Source: Melieria omissa (Eukaryota > Arthropoda > Insecta > Diptera > Ulidiidae). From it: a stretch of DNA of 64,000 bases. The notes under the pieces were generated by a model. The model saw only the letters and a program-made list of their open reading frames with translations. It was not told where the DNA came from and did not search any database. This document shows, in pieces, positions 32,461 to 42,915 of this stretch. Each line of letters starts with the position of its first letter. Positions within the stretch are counted from its first letter, which is position 1. Location of the stretch: positions 30,627,123 through 30,691,122 of the forward strand of contig OZ020270.1 in the NCBI GenBank assembly GCA_963971225.1, written 5' to 3'. A program made the translations under genes and the position numbers.

Positions 32461-33606
32461 TAGGCATCGCAATCCCGGGATCCCGGGATCCCGGATTTTT
32501 TCCAGTCCCGAAAATCCCGGGATTCAAATTCTTTTATCCCGGGATTTTCGGGATTGCAAAAGATGCTTCAAAGTTCAAATGAAATAAATTTTAAGGCACA
32601 AAAACCCAATTCCTTATTTGAGGGAGAAGGGAGGGGATAGAGTGCGTCTTTTGCAAAAGGCTTATGATTATTTACTAAGCATTCAACCAACAAGTGTTGA
32701 ATCTGAAGGATGTTTCTCTTCAGCAGGGTTCATTTGAAATAAATTTCGCTCTAGATAAGAGAACAAAACACTTAATGCCTTTGTATTTTTAAGATCTCAG
32801 TTTTTAGTTAATCAAAACTCTTAACTTTTTCATCGAAATAATCGAAGTAAAACTAAAAGCACAAACAAATTAACTATTTTATTTTTTTTATCAAATATGC
32901 ATATATATGCACTTTATGATACATCGGTTGCAAAGTAATAAGTTATGTTTAAGTGTCATTTTTGGATAAAACAAAATGCTATGAAACTGAAGTTAAATGT
33001 CAAATGAAAAACTTTTAAGTTAACTCTTCAATTCCCAGTGTCACCTGTAGGTGACAGATGCTTAATATTTGTTTTCCTACCACATAGGTTTTTATTTTAA
33101 AATTCTAACACTTGTATGGCAAAGTCAATTAGTAGTACTTGTTTATTTAATTTTCCTACCAACACTAGCGATACGTCATATGTAAAATTTATTCATTTGT
33201 TTCACGCGTAATTAAAGCAGTGCGAGTTTGTGTGGTTTCTTTCAATATAAAAATTAGGGTAGTTTAAACATTTTTTATGTATTTTTTTGTCTTATCCAAA
33301 CGTATCTAAGCTCTTTTATTTAAAAAGAAAATTTTCTTTTTCACTATTTTGGTCATGGGAATTGAAGGGTCAAACAAAATGTGATTAAATTCAAGATAAA
33401 AAATCTTGAAACTACCCAAATGTGATTAAAATGTGTCCATTTTTATGATAAATATATTATAAACAAGTATTTATGCAATTCGGGAAAATTGTTTTATTAA
33501 AAAATTTGTTATATGAATCCCGGGATTAAATCCCGGGATCCCGGGATTTGACTTTTCAATCCCGAAAATCCCGGGATCGCAAAATGGCAAAAAATTGCGA
33601 TCCCTA
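32461..33606. mobile_element. hAT-type MITE with CCCGGGATCCCGGG palindromes
   Basis: 1146 bp flanked by an exact 8-bp duplication, GTATGTAC (32453-32460 and 33607-33614). The ends are inverted: TAGGCATCGCAAT on the left and TAGGGATCGCAAT read inward from the right. Near each end lie repeated CCCGGGATCCCGGG-type palindromes with inverted AATCCCGAAAATCCCGGGAT text. The interior is AT-rich and non-coding. Copy A shows the empty site at 18333-18340. Confidence 0.87.
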
Positions 33607-35265
33607 GTATGTACATACCTACAGATAAAATTTCATGTTTGTAGCTTCAGTAGTTTGGGCTGAGGGATAATGAATCAATCAATCAATCAGTCAGGACAAA
33701 CAATCTATGTATATAAAAATGGAGGCGGTACCACGCCCCCTTGTCCAATGCTCACAACTTTCTTCTAGTCGAATTGTGCTACTAAGTGGAAAGTTCGTAC
33801 CAAGTTTCACTGATGTGTGTGTCTATGAAACGACGGTACACCAAATTTCAAAGCTGTGCGGCTCACAACTCCGAAGCTATTCCATATAAAAGATTTGAGT
33901 TGTATGGGCGGACCCACGCCCTCATGTTAAATACCCGCCCCATTCCCTCTGCCGAAAGATGTGACTAAATGGTAAATTCGTACTAAGTTTCATTGATGTG
34001 CGACTAACAGCTCCAAAATTATGCGGATAGTTTGGGTCAAACCAATGTGCCACGCCCCTTTCCCAACATCCATAAAATTTTAACAGTAGAATAACACATC
34101 TATGAGGCGACGCTTCACTAACTTTCAATGCTGTGCGACTTACAATTTCGAAGCTATTCTATTTAGAAGAAATTAATTGTATGGGCGTTGCCACGCCGCC
34201 TTGTTAAATACCCGCCCCATTCCCTCTGCCGAAAAATATTATTAAATGGTAGGTTCATACCAAGTTTCATTGATGGACGACTTACAGTTCTGCTGCATAA
34301 AAAATTTGCCACGCCCCTTGTTCAACGCCCATAAAATTTTAACAGTAGAATGACACTTCTATGGGACGATGTCATACCAAATTTTAATGCTGTGCGACTT
34401 ACGATTCCGAAGCTATTCTATTTAAAAGGTTTGAGTTGTATGGGCGGTGCCACACTCCTTTGTTCAATACCCACCCCATCCCCTCTATCGAAGGACATGA
34501 TTAAATAGTAAGTGCGTACAAAATTTAATTGATGTGTGACTTATGGTTCCAAAGTTATTGTCTACAATATATTCTGGTGGTGCCACGCCCCGTTTTCCCG
34601 ACTTTTCTTTTTTTCCAAACTTTCACGTAACAATTTCGAACAAACCCGCCGAAGAAAGTATCCACCTTGGTCCAGTCGTTTTCAAGTTTTAAGCAGCCGA
34701 ATGGATAATAGAAGATATAGATATAGACTAGCTGGGCCCTGCGGCTTTGCACGCAAGCTTTCCTGTTTCCCCCAATACGAATTCTTAACCCATTGTTGAC
34801 CCCGTTAGATTTTGATTTTCACGACACGTGTTTTTTTTTTAAACACGTGTCTAATTTTATTTATTTCAATTATTTTTACAATTGAAGTTGAAGTCAATGG
34901 GCCCATCGGTTCGTGTTGTTTGTTTCGGAGTCTTCCCGTAAATGAACCTTTGGGCCCAACCATTGTTGGGCCAGTTAAATTTTAATTGTCGAAAAATTTG
35001 AAAATACGTGTCGAATAAGTTTTGATCTAGATTATTCAGGAAGTTCAAATTCAATATGTTTATTAAATCACGTTTCTTCATACAACACTTTAACCCCTGT
35101 TTTGCCTTTTTAGACCCCGAATTTCAAAAAATTCAAAAAATTTGTATGGGCGGTGCCACGCCTCTTGTCCAGAATCCACGTTATTTCCCCTGCCGAAGGA
35201 CACGACTAAATCGTAAGTTTGTACCGAGTGTCATTGATGTGAATGCTATAGTTCAGGTGCCCTAA

Positions 35266-35565
35266 AAACGTCTACTACGGAGGATAACGTGACAAATGTC
35301 CACGATCTCGTATTGGCAGACCGCCGATTGAAGGTGCGCGAGATAGCTGAGACAGTCGGCATCTCAAAAGACCGCGTGGGTCATATCCTGCATGAAATAT
35401 TGGGTATGAAAAAGCTGTCGGGCTCGATGGATGCCTCGTTTGCTCACCCCGGAAAACAAGCGCATCCGTGAGACCACTTCAGAGCAGTGTTTGACACTGT
35501 TTAAGCGCAATCCGAAGGAGTTTCTGCGTCGTTTCGTGACCGTCGACGAAACATGGATTCACTGG
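35266..35565 (+). pseudogene. truncated second-family mariner, copy B, left part
   Basis: Counterpart of 19998-20301. Reads TTEDNVTNVHDLVLADRR and then FLRRFVTVDETWIHWY, here with the catalytic aspartate retained. It is cut by the errantivirus at the TACA target and continues at 48844-49076. Confidence 0.8.
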
Positions 35566-35569
35566 TACA

Positions 35570-35861
35570 AGTTATTCTTTTTATTCAAACAACATTTATT
35601 TTTGTTTCTTCTTCTTTATTTTCGCACCGTTTCGTGCGACTGCGGAATCGAGACTGAGACTTGAAGACAATGCTAGCAAATCGCATTGCCTTCTGGTTTG
35701 CCTACATTCTGCCACCTGAGCTCACATTCTGCCACCTGAGCTCGCCAGCCCGCTGCGCGAGCAAATACGCAGACACTAGGTTGGAGTTTTACGCGGCGTA
35801 GTGACATCGGATCTTTGTGCGAAACAGCGAGAAGCGCTGTGGCCGTTGGCACACCGTAACT
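35570..35861 (-). repeat. errantivirus 3' LTR
   Basis: 292 bp from AGTTATTC to CCGTAACT on the plus strand. It contains a direct 22-bp internal duplication (CATTCTGCCACCTGAGCT twice near 35708-35742). Adjacent to the polypurine tract at 35862-35873. Confidence 0.9.
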
Positions 35862-35873
35862 TCCCTCTCCCTC
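35862..35873 (-). other. errantivirus polypurine tract
   Basis: On the minus strand the 12 bases GAGGGAGAGGGA lie directly before the 3' LTR and directly after the env stop codon (35874-35876). This is the expected place and composition for plus-strand primer formation. Confidence 0.85.
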
Positions 35874-35989
35874 TTAAGTATGAGTGTCCTCACTCATCAG
35901 TGTCGATTTAGACACCGTGGTGAGCGGTCGTGTGCGCGAGTGATTTTTTAGTGAATTTTCAGTGCGCGTGATTTGTTGGTGCCTGAGTA

Positions 35990-36310
35990 GCGGTGAATCG
36001 TGAGTAGGAATTGTAAACAAGTTACCGTGAGGGGCTTGTGTACAATTTGTTGTTGCATAGATTTGCGTAAACAAGTTACCGTAAGTAGCTTGTGTGCAAT
36101 TTGTTATTGCGCAATTTGCGTAAACAAGTCACCGTTGGTGGCTTGTGTGCAATTTGTTGTTGCGCATTTTGCATAAACAAGTTACCGTAGGTAGCTTGTG
36201 TGTAATTGTTGTTGTGCACAAAAGTGTAAACAGGTTGCCGTTAGGTGGCCTGTCTGCATTGTTTGTGCAAGTGAGTGAGGTCAAGCAAGTAGCCGTAAGG
36301 CACTTGTGGT
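35990..36310 (+). repeat. tandem 53-bp hairpin repeats in the R1-clade leader
   Basis: Six units about 53 bp apart. Each contains a short hairpin: 36018-36038, 36072-36092, 36125-36145, 36178-36198, 36231-36252 and 36286-36306. The best unit, CAAGTTACC-GTA-GGTAGCTTG written as arms and loop, pairs over 9 bp. Other units keep pairing while changing bases on both arms. Function unknown; position suggests a promoter, translation or replication role in the element RNA. Confidence 0.8.
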
Positions 36311-36420
36311 GTGTATAGTAGTTGTTGCTACAACTACTTGAGTTGCGTGATTGCTATTGTTGTTGTAGACTAAATAGAATAAATTGTCTAGTGTTAGTTG
36401 GTAGTGTAAGTAGTGAGTGA

Positions 36421-37911
36421 ATGGGGCGCCCTAAGCGCAAAGGAAGTGTGATGGGGGACTCTGCCCGGGAGCCGTCCGGTCGAGAAACGACCGATTTGAC
36501 GTCTTCTGATGCGGAGTCAGTGTCGGCGGACGTCCGGTCGCCCCCTCGCAAGAGAGTTGGGCACGTGGCTTCGCCCGGCAAGGGGCGCGCGGCTTCGCCC
36601 GAGGTAGGGCTTGGGCGCGCGGCTTTGGCCGGGGGAGGCAGGGGGCCTGGGCGCGCGGCTTCGCCCGCCGACACTGTAGGAGGAGAGGAGATGGATGTGG
36701 CCAGCACGAGCACGGAATGTGCTGAGTCGTCGGCCGTGAAGTCGGGTGCAAATGTATCCGTCGTTGCGGCTGGCGGTGAGGTGCCGGCTGTGTCGCGCTT
36801 GGCAGGGCGAATGAAGAAGGGGGTGAAGGCGGCGGCTGTTGACCAGGGGCCACCTACGTCAGAGGCGCAGGCGTCGGTGGTTGCCCTGAAGGCCATCACG
36901 GCGAAAATCATGGCTGCTGTGATTGGTGCGGATGGTGTCAGCGCCGTCGCCATGAAGAAGGTGGTTGAGGTCGCGGGCGAGTATGAGCTGTTGCTCATGA
37001 AGCTCGTGGCCGAGAATGCCACGTTGAAGGGCCGCATCGCTGGCCTGGAGAGTGTGGGGGCTCCGGCCTCACGGGCCATGCCGGCGCCGAGTGCGGTGCG
37101 TGTGGGCGCCCCCCAGGCGGCCGCTGCTTTGGCGTCGGTCCCTGTACCGGTTGCGCAGGCCATGACTGTGCAGCCGGCGCAGACGTGGTCCGTCGTTGTC
37201 CGGAGCCGTGATGCTAATACATCGGGGAAAGAGGTGGCTACCAAGGTCGTCAAGGAGGCGGGTCCTTCACTGGGCGTGAGGGTTCACGAAGTGAAGCCAC
37301 TGCGTGGTGGCGGTGCGATTATTCGCACCCCCTCCAAGGCCGAAGCAGTGAAGTTGACCAAGAACGCCAAATTGAGCGAACTTGGACTTGACGTGGCTGC
37401 GAATGAAAAGCTAGGCCCGAGGGTTGTCGTCCATGGGGTTCACTCGGAGATTTTTCCGAGTGAATTCATGGAAGAGCTCTATGAGTTAAACCTCAAAGAG
37501 CGGATAAGCCCGGCTGCCTTTAAGAAAGGCGTCCGTATGGTGAGTCGCCCGTGGACGGTAGGCTCTGGTGGGGCATCCAACGTCGTGTTGGAAGGGAACG
37601 AAGGCTTGCTTTCGTCCCTTCTGGAGGCGGAGCGATGCTACATCAAGTGGTTTTCGTTCCGCGTGCGGCCCTTCATGCCGATGCCTGGCTGCTTCAGGTG
37701 TTTGAGCTTTGACCACAGAGTGGCTGAGTGTCGCATGAAAGCGGACGTTTGTCGGCGCTGTGGCCAGAGCGGTCATCGCGTCCAGCAGTGCAGCAATGAG
37801 CTGCATTGCCAGAATTGCGCGTTCCGGGGCAAGCCGGCTGGACATTATATGATGTCCACCGACTGCCCGGCGTACAGCCAAATTCTGGCCTGGGCGCAGG
37901 CTCGTCACTGA
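36421..37911 (+). CDS. R1-clade ORF1 protein with zinc knuckles
   Basis: An uninterrupted 496-codon frame starting MGRPKRKGSVMGDSAR. The N-terminal 200 residues are alanine-, glycine- and arginine-rich with repeated RAASP-type blocks, probably disordered. The middle (about residues 255-400) resembles the RNA-recognition-like region of R1 and TRAS ORF1 proteins. The C terminus has three CCHC knuckles, starting CFRCLSFDHRVAEC, CRRCGQSGHRVQQC and CQNCAFRGKPAGHYMMSTDC. It should bind element RNA. GC content is much higher than the surroundings. The stop overlaps the ORF2 start as TGATG at about 37909-37913. Confidence 0.87.
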   Translation: MGRPKRKGSVMGDSAREPSGRETTDLTSSDAESVSADVRSPPRKRVGHVASPGKGRAASPEVGLGRAALAGGGRGPGRAASPADTVGGEEMDVASTSTECAESSAVKSGANVSVVAAGGEVPAVSRLAGRMKKGVKAAAVDQGPPTSEAQASVVALKAITAKIMAAVIGADGVSAVAMKKVVEVAGEYELLLMKLVAENATLKGRIAGLESVGAPASRAMPAPSAVRVGAPQAAAALASVPVPVAQAMTVQPAQTWSVVVRSRDANTSGKEVATKVVKEAGPSLGVRVHEVKPLRGGGAIIRTPSKAEAVKLTKNAKLSELGLDVAANEKLGPRVVVHGVHSEIFPSEFMEELYELNLKERISPAAFKKGVRMVSRPWTVGSGGASNVVLEGNEGLLSSLLEAERCYIKWFSFRVRPFMPMPGCFRCLSFDHRVAECRMKADVCRRCGQSGHRVQQCSNELHCQNCAFRGKPAGHYMMSTDCPAYSQILAWAQARH

Positions 37912-40900
37912 TGGGTCTGCAGGCAGTACAGTTAAACTGTCAGGGCGCATATGCCGTGATGTTAGGTGCGTGTATGAGTGAATGTGGCAGTGCAATTGCC
38001 CTGGTGCAGGAACCGTACGCCACCACCTGGTGTCGTACGGGGAATACCTGCAGCAATGCGGGTCTTTTCTGACACCAGGGCAAACGCGGCTGTAATTGTG
38101 AATGATGTCCATTTGGACTGTATGGTTGTGTGTGCGACTGAATATGGTGTTTGTGTCAGTGTGCAAGGTCACTTTGGCAAAGTGATTGTGGGCAGTGTCT
38201 ACTGCAAGTATGGTGAGCCTCTAGAGCCCTACTTGGACTATCTCGACACGGTGTTCCGTCTGGCAGGCGGCACACCTGTCTTGGTAGGTGTGCAAATGCC
38301 ACATCTCCGCTGTGGTTCAGCAAGGTATCGCGGCATTCTGCCGGCTACCAGAGCCACAGTAGGGGTGAGGCAATGAGTGAATGGTTGGTTCCGCGAGACA
38401 TTGTTGTTCTCAACGAACCAAGTGAATGGTATACGTTTGACGGGCCTAGAGGGGTGAGTGACATTGACGTGACGTTAGTGAATGGGGCAGCGAGCAGAAT
38501 GTTTGAATTCAGCTGGCGTGTCCGTGGTGGGTGGGGCATAAGCGATCACAATTTGATTGAAATTGTGATTACTGTGCCTGCTCACAGTATGAATGAAAGG
38601 GCGGGTGTGTGTGAAAGGCGATGGCGCACCTGTGGTGTGAATTGGGAAACTTATGGTTTCCATGTTCGTGAAGTGGTCACGGAAGTGCCACTTAGTGAGT
38701 TTGAATGCATGAATGTGGACGACCAGGTCGCTCGTCTTAACGAATGTGTCTGGCGTGTGAATGACAGTATGCTTCAGAAATGGAAGAGAGTGAACCAGAG
38801 GCGAGTGAAGTGGTGGACGAGTGAGCTGAGTGCAAAGAGGCGGTTGGTCAGGCGCCTGAGACGTAAGTTTCAGCGCGCCCGGGCGGCCAATTCTGAGCAC
38901 TTGGCCCAGCGCAGGTGTGATTTCAATAGGTGCATGAATGAGTATAAGAGTATGCTTGTTCGCGTTAAGGAAGAAAATTGGCGGGAGTTTGTGGCAGATC
39001 ATAGGGATGACCCATGGGGCCATGTCTATCGCATCTGCCGCAGTAAGAAGAAGCAGGTGGATGTGAGTGCTCTCCGTGTTGGTGACACTATGACATCAAC
39101 ATGGAGAGATAGTGTGAACGTTCTCTTAGCCGAGTTCTTTCCTAGGGCGGTTGAGCAGACGCCACCAGCACAAGTGGCAGCTGCTGAGCCATTAGAAATT
39201 GGAGAATTAGAGTATGCATTTGGCCTGGTTAGGCATAGACGGTCACCGGGTGTCGATGGTTTGACTGGCGAGATGTGCAAAGCCTTGTACAAAGTCATTC
39301 CGGAGTACCTGGAGGCCATCTATGAGAAATGCCTTTATAAGGCTTATTTTCCACTCGCGTGGAAGATAGCTAGGGTCGTAGTGCTCTTGAAGTCTCCTGA
39401 TAAAATCAGGACTAACCCCCGTTCTTATCGGGGTATCTGCCTCCTACCAGTACTTGGTAAAGTACTGGAACGGATTATGGTGGATCGGCTTCAAGCGCAA
39501 CTGGGTGGGCTATCGGATAGGCAGTTTGGGTTTCGAAAGAGACTCGGCGTGGAAGATGCGTGGATGTACGTTAAATCGGTGGTGCGTGAGAGTAGAGAGA
39601 ACTATGTTCTCGGTGTGTTTGTGGATTTCAGGGGGGCGTTTGATCACCTGCGCTGGGATAAAGTGGTAGAATGGCTGAACAATGCCGACTGCCTGGAAAC
39701 AGCTCTCTGGAAGAGCTATTTCACAGACAGGAAGGCATGTGTGATTGGGAAGAATGAACGGGTTGATATAGATGTGGCTCGAGGATGCCCGCAGGGATCC
39801 GTCTGTGGTCCATATATATGGAACTACATGATGGATCCACTACTGCGGCGTCTGGCAGCAGTATGCAAGTGTTGTGCGTATGCGGATGATCTGCTTATCC
39901 TTGTGGAGGGCAGATCAAGAGCGGATGTAGAGCGCTTGGGGGAGCAATTTATGTGTATGGTGTGTGAATGGGGTGAATCGGTGGGTGTGGATGTGGCAAT
40001 GGACAAGACTGTGACCATGCTGCTGAAAGGCAAATTGGCTCGCAGTCATCCGCCCATTGTGCGAGTGAATGGTGTTGGCCTCCGGTACGAGACGCAAGTC
40101 AAATACTTGGGGCTAACAATTGGTGAGCGAATGAGTTTTGCTCCTCACTTGGTCATGCTGAAAGAGAGGGTTGTGTGTATGATGGGTCAGGTGCGCCGGA
40201 TACTCAGGAGTGACTGGGGACTCGGCCGACGCGCAGTTCGTACCATTTACCACGGTCTGTTCGTAGCTTGTGCGGCGTACGGAGCATCGGCGTGGCACGA
40301 ATATGCCGCGACGGTTGTAGGCCGCAAACACTTACTGTCTATTCAGCGTGTTATGTTGTATGCCTGTGTGCCGCACTGTATCAACAGATGCATTGCAGGT
40401 GTTGATGGGTGCGGCTCCTCTGGATCTCGTGGTCATACGGCGTGCCGTAGGCTTCGGGCTAAGGAGGGGGAATAGAGAGGTGCTGCTGCAGTATGAGTGG
40501 CTGCAAGGCGAAGGTGTGGAGAGTGCTGACAGTATGAAGCGTAAGCGAATACTGGAGGACTGTGTTCTGCAACGTTGGCAACAGCGTTGGGACGAAAGTC
40601 CCCGTGGCAGAACGACATATGAATATATACGGGACCTGAGGTTCGTGGTAGGGCTCAGGGATTTCGGCTTCGGCTTGAGCCTTGGGTTCCTACTCACTGG
40701 ACATGGGTCACTCAATGCATTCTTGCATAAGAGAGCCCTGAGTGCAAGTGCAGAGTGTATGTGTGGGGCTGCGCGTGAGGATTGGTTGCATGTGTTATGT
40801 GAGTGCCCGTTGTATTCAGATTTGAGGGACCTTGGGCGGATGGGGATTAGTCGGACTGACGGTGTGTGGTGTGTGCGTGAAGCACTCTCCACCAGCCAGC

Positions 40901-40983
40901 TGATTGCCATATTGAATGAATATGCGAATGCTGTGTTTCGGCGGCGACGGCAGTTTGGTGTATTGCCAAGTGTGAATGTGTGA
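37911..40983 (+). pseudogene. R1-clade ORF2: endonuclease and reverse transcriptase
   Basis: Start taken at the ATG overlapping the ORF1 stop (MGLQAVQLNCQGAYAVML). The endonuclease blocks are IALVQEPYA, then PLWFSK-type text in a shifted frame, and WGISDHNLIEIV. The reverse transcriptase from about 39200 has RSPGVDGLTGEMCK, YRGICLLPVLGKVLERI, VFVDFRGAFDHL, GCPQGSVCGPYIWN and catalytic CAYADDLLIL, closest to R1-lineage wording. A C-terminal CCHC finger lies at about 40755-40815 (CMCGAAREDWLHVLCECP). Frame changes near 38070, 38290 and 40440 break it. The main stretch 38373-40475 is open for 700 codons. Confidence 0.86.
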
Positions 40984-41486
40984 GCGGGCTGTGTGGGGGG
41001 GCCGGTCTATTGAGTGGATGAATGAATGCGCACGTGAATGAGGTCAAGTGCGGTGCGGTGGTCACCAGTCCACGAGCTAAATGGGGCTCAACTGGTAGTA
41101 GCACGGCTACGAGGTCTGACCAGAGGCTTTGTCTGGTACCACGGGAATCAGGGTGCCCCTGGAGCCTTGTGCTTCAGCCTGATTATGGGAATGGCCCCCT
41201 CGGGGAGTTCCGTGGTGGCGTGGTTTAACACCCAAATGCGGGTAGAGTTTCGACTCGGCGTGGAGTTGCGTTTACAACCGGGTGCCGGACCCATAGCACG
41301 GCAGAGGTTTAGATAGGCCTCGATCCCTACCAAGGAGGGGAAATGTCCATTTACATTAACCCAATTGGTACCGGGAGCTTGCTCTCGGGGCGCTTATCAA
41401 TGCTTAATTTTGATACGCTGTGCTTTTGAGCACCGTGGGGTTAGGCCACACTGTGGCGGCACTCACGTTAAAAATACGACATTCAA
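40984..41486 (+). other. 3' untranslated region of the R1-clade element
   Basis: No gene. Runs from the ORF2 stop to the target duplication. It contains GGTACCGGGAGCTTGCTCTC with a nearby inverted match (GAGCTTGCTCTC), possibly a stem recognised by the reverse transcriptase. On the opposite strand its last 80 bases extend the env frame artificially. Confidence 0.7.
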
Positions 41487-42855
41487 TGTCCTCACTCATG
41501 ATGGTATTGACTCGAGCTGTGACCATCTCTTTGAGTGATGTCTCGAAGTCGGTGTTAGTGGCTTGGATCTGAATCCTGCTTGGTCTAATCTTTATGAAGA
41601 TTAGGGCTGCAATAGTGCAGGAAAGAATACAAAACACGCCGTACCATAGCCACTTGCTGGTCTCAAGGGTTACCTCGAAGCCTTCGATTTTTTCGTTATT
41701 ACGAAGGTGAAGCTTATGTAGGTGCGGTAGGGAAATTTTTTCTCGAAACGACGTCTCTTCTAGAGACGTTATTTTTGGAGCTTTCACCTCCAGAGTTTCC
41801 ATTACGCTGTCTGCCGTGAAGGTCTGTCCGTTAATGGAAATGCTATTTTCAAAATTAATCAAAATTGTGCCGTTGGCCCTTATGGTTTGATTATCGTAGA
41901 TAATCTCAAAAAAATCATTGCGCGCTACGATAAGCCCGTTTTTGACGATTTCAACAGATGGTAGATGGAGAGCTGACGTGGTTGGACAGGAAGCTGAATG
42001 CGTGTTTAGTAGTTGTGACAAACATTGATCATTATAATCGCAATTACAATATTTATATGTTAGTGACTCTTTACAGTTTACAATTGGAAAATAATAATTT
42101 TTACAGAGTGCTGTGGCATTGTTCTTAAGATCTATGATTTTCTTGTTCCTGATTACAGGGCTGATTTCGAAACTTTTACAAATATCTGTAACTAGGGGTA
42201 ATTTTATGAGATAGACTACTGCAGTTTCCTGCATGTAAATTTTAACATCCGAAATTAACAATAGATCGTTCATTGGTATTCGTACATTTTCTTGTTGCCT
42301 GATTAGTTCCATTTCCTCCGAGTTCAGCATTAGGGAATTAACTATGTTTACCTTCGCTAGCATCAGGGCATAGGCGTTGTTATTTAGGTTATTGATAATA
42401 ATTTTATTACGCCTAGACATAAAAGATAGCAATGTTGGGTGGTCAACTATGGCATTCCCGTACCTCAAGCTATTAATTCTGTCTATTATTTCGTTGAGCT
42501 GCTTTTCTATGTCCGTGTTAATGTCGACTTGTCTGTTCGAGTTTCTAGTGAGCTCGTTAATTTTGGCTTCAATCACCTCCATGTCCTGGTGGTCTGGAAC
42601 GCCGGCTACGAATTTGATTGCAGACCCGAGGAAGTCTATGGACCTTTTCAATCTGGTAGACGTGCGAAAGAGGCTCAGTAGCTTCCTTATTTCCGTAATG
42701 TCTCTAAGTGCATCCTTGTCCCGTTCGTCGAGCAGTGTCGGTATCGTGTTGATGTTGTCCTGGATAGCAGCCTCTATCTGCGTCAGGTTTGTCGAGTGTG
42801 CAAGAGTGCTGCTGAAAAATCGGTAATGCCGGCTCTAACTACGGGAAACGCTAAT
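41487..42855 (-). pseudogene. env: errantivirus env, split by the R1-clade insertion
   Basis: Minus strand. A strong splice acceptor (CCCTCTTTTGCAG, 42856-42868) precedes the region, as expected for the spliced env RNA. The first codons are in another frame and meet a stop near 42835. From there to 41487 the frame is open and shows a basic RxKR-type cleavage motif directly before a hydrophobic fusion-peptide-like segment at about 42650, a long helical region, cysteine-rich segment CNCDYNDQC, and near the C terminus a transmembrane stretch of about 22 residues ending in basic IKIRPSR. This is the baculovirus F-like envelope type of gypsy errantiviruses. The last codons and the real stop are at 35874-35897, beyond the R1 insert. 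Confidence 0.83.
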
Positions 42856-42915
42856 CTGCAAAAGAGGGAAGGGAAGAGTTATTGGTCAGGGGTAGTCTGT
42901 CAATCGTTTGAAAAT

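Larger units (their letters stand above)
29650..35265. repeat. array of degenerate non-coding repeats, copy B
   Basis: Counterpart of 15964-19997. Non-coding throughout, with the same two motif families, and interrupted by a TTAA element (shared with copy A), a SINE and a hAT MITE (both only here). At 31507-31586 about 80 bp have no counterpart in copy A, either a deletion in A or a small insertion here. Confidence 0.6.
35898..41486 (+). mobile_element. R1-clade non-LTR retrotransposon inserted in env
   Basis: About 5.6 kb, plus orientation, inserted in the 3' end of the errantivirus env. A 13-bp target duplication, TGTCCTCACTCAT, lies at 35885-35897 and 41487-41499. A 5' untranslated region of about 520 bp holds tandem hairpin repeats; ORF1 has three zinc knuckles; ORF2 has endonuclease and an R1-type reverse transcriptase, with no RNase H that I can see. 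The 3' untranslated region of about 500 bp ends AAAAATACGACATTCAA without a long poly(A). It lies outside rDNA, so this is not a canonical site-specific R1. Confidence 0.85.

Noticed and set aside
36354..37253. Long minus-strand open frames opposite R1-clade ORF1 (also 36431-36853)
   Set aside because: Shadow frames caused by GC-rich codon use of ORF1; composition is alanine/threonine/proline-rich with no motif.
41404..41486. Native C terminus of errantivirus Env
   Set aside because: These codons are antisense to the R1-clade 3' region; the target duplication at 41487-41499 marks where env sequence stops and the real stop lies at 35874-35876.
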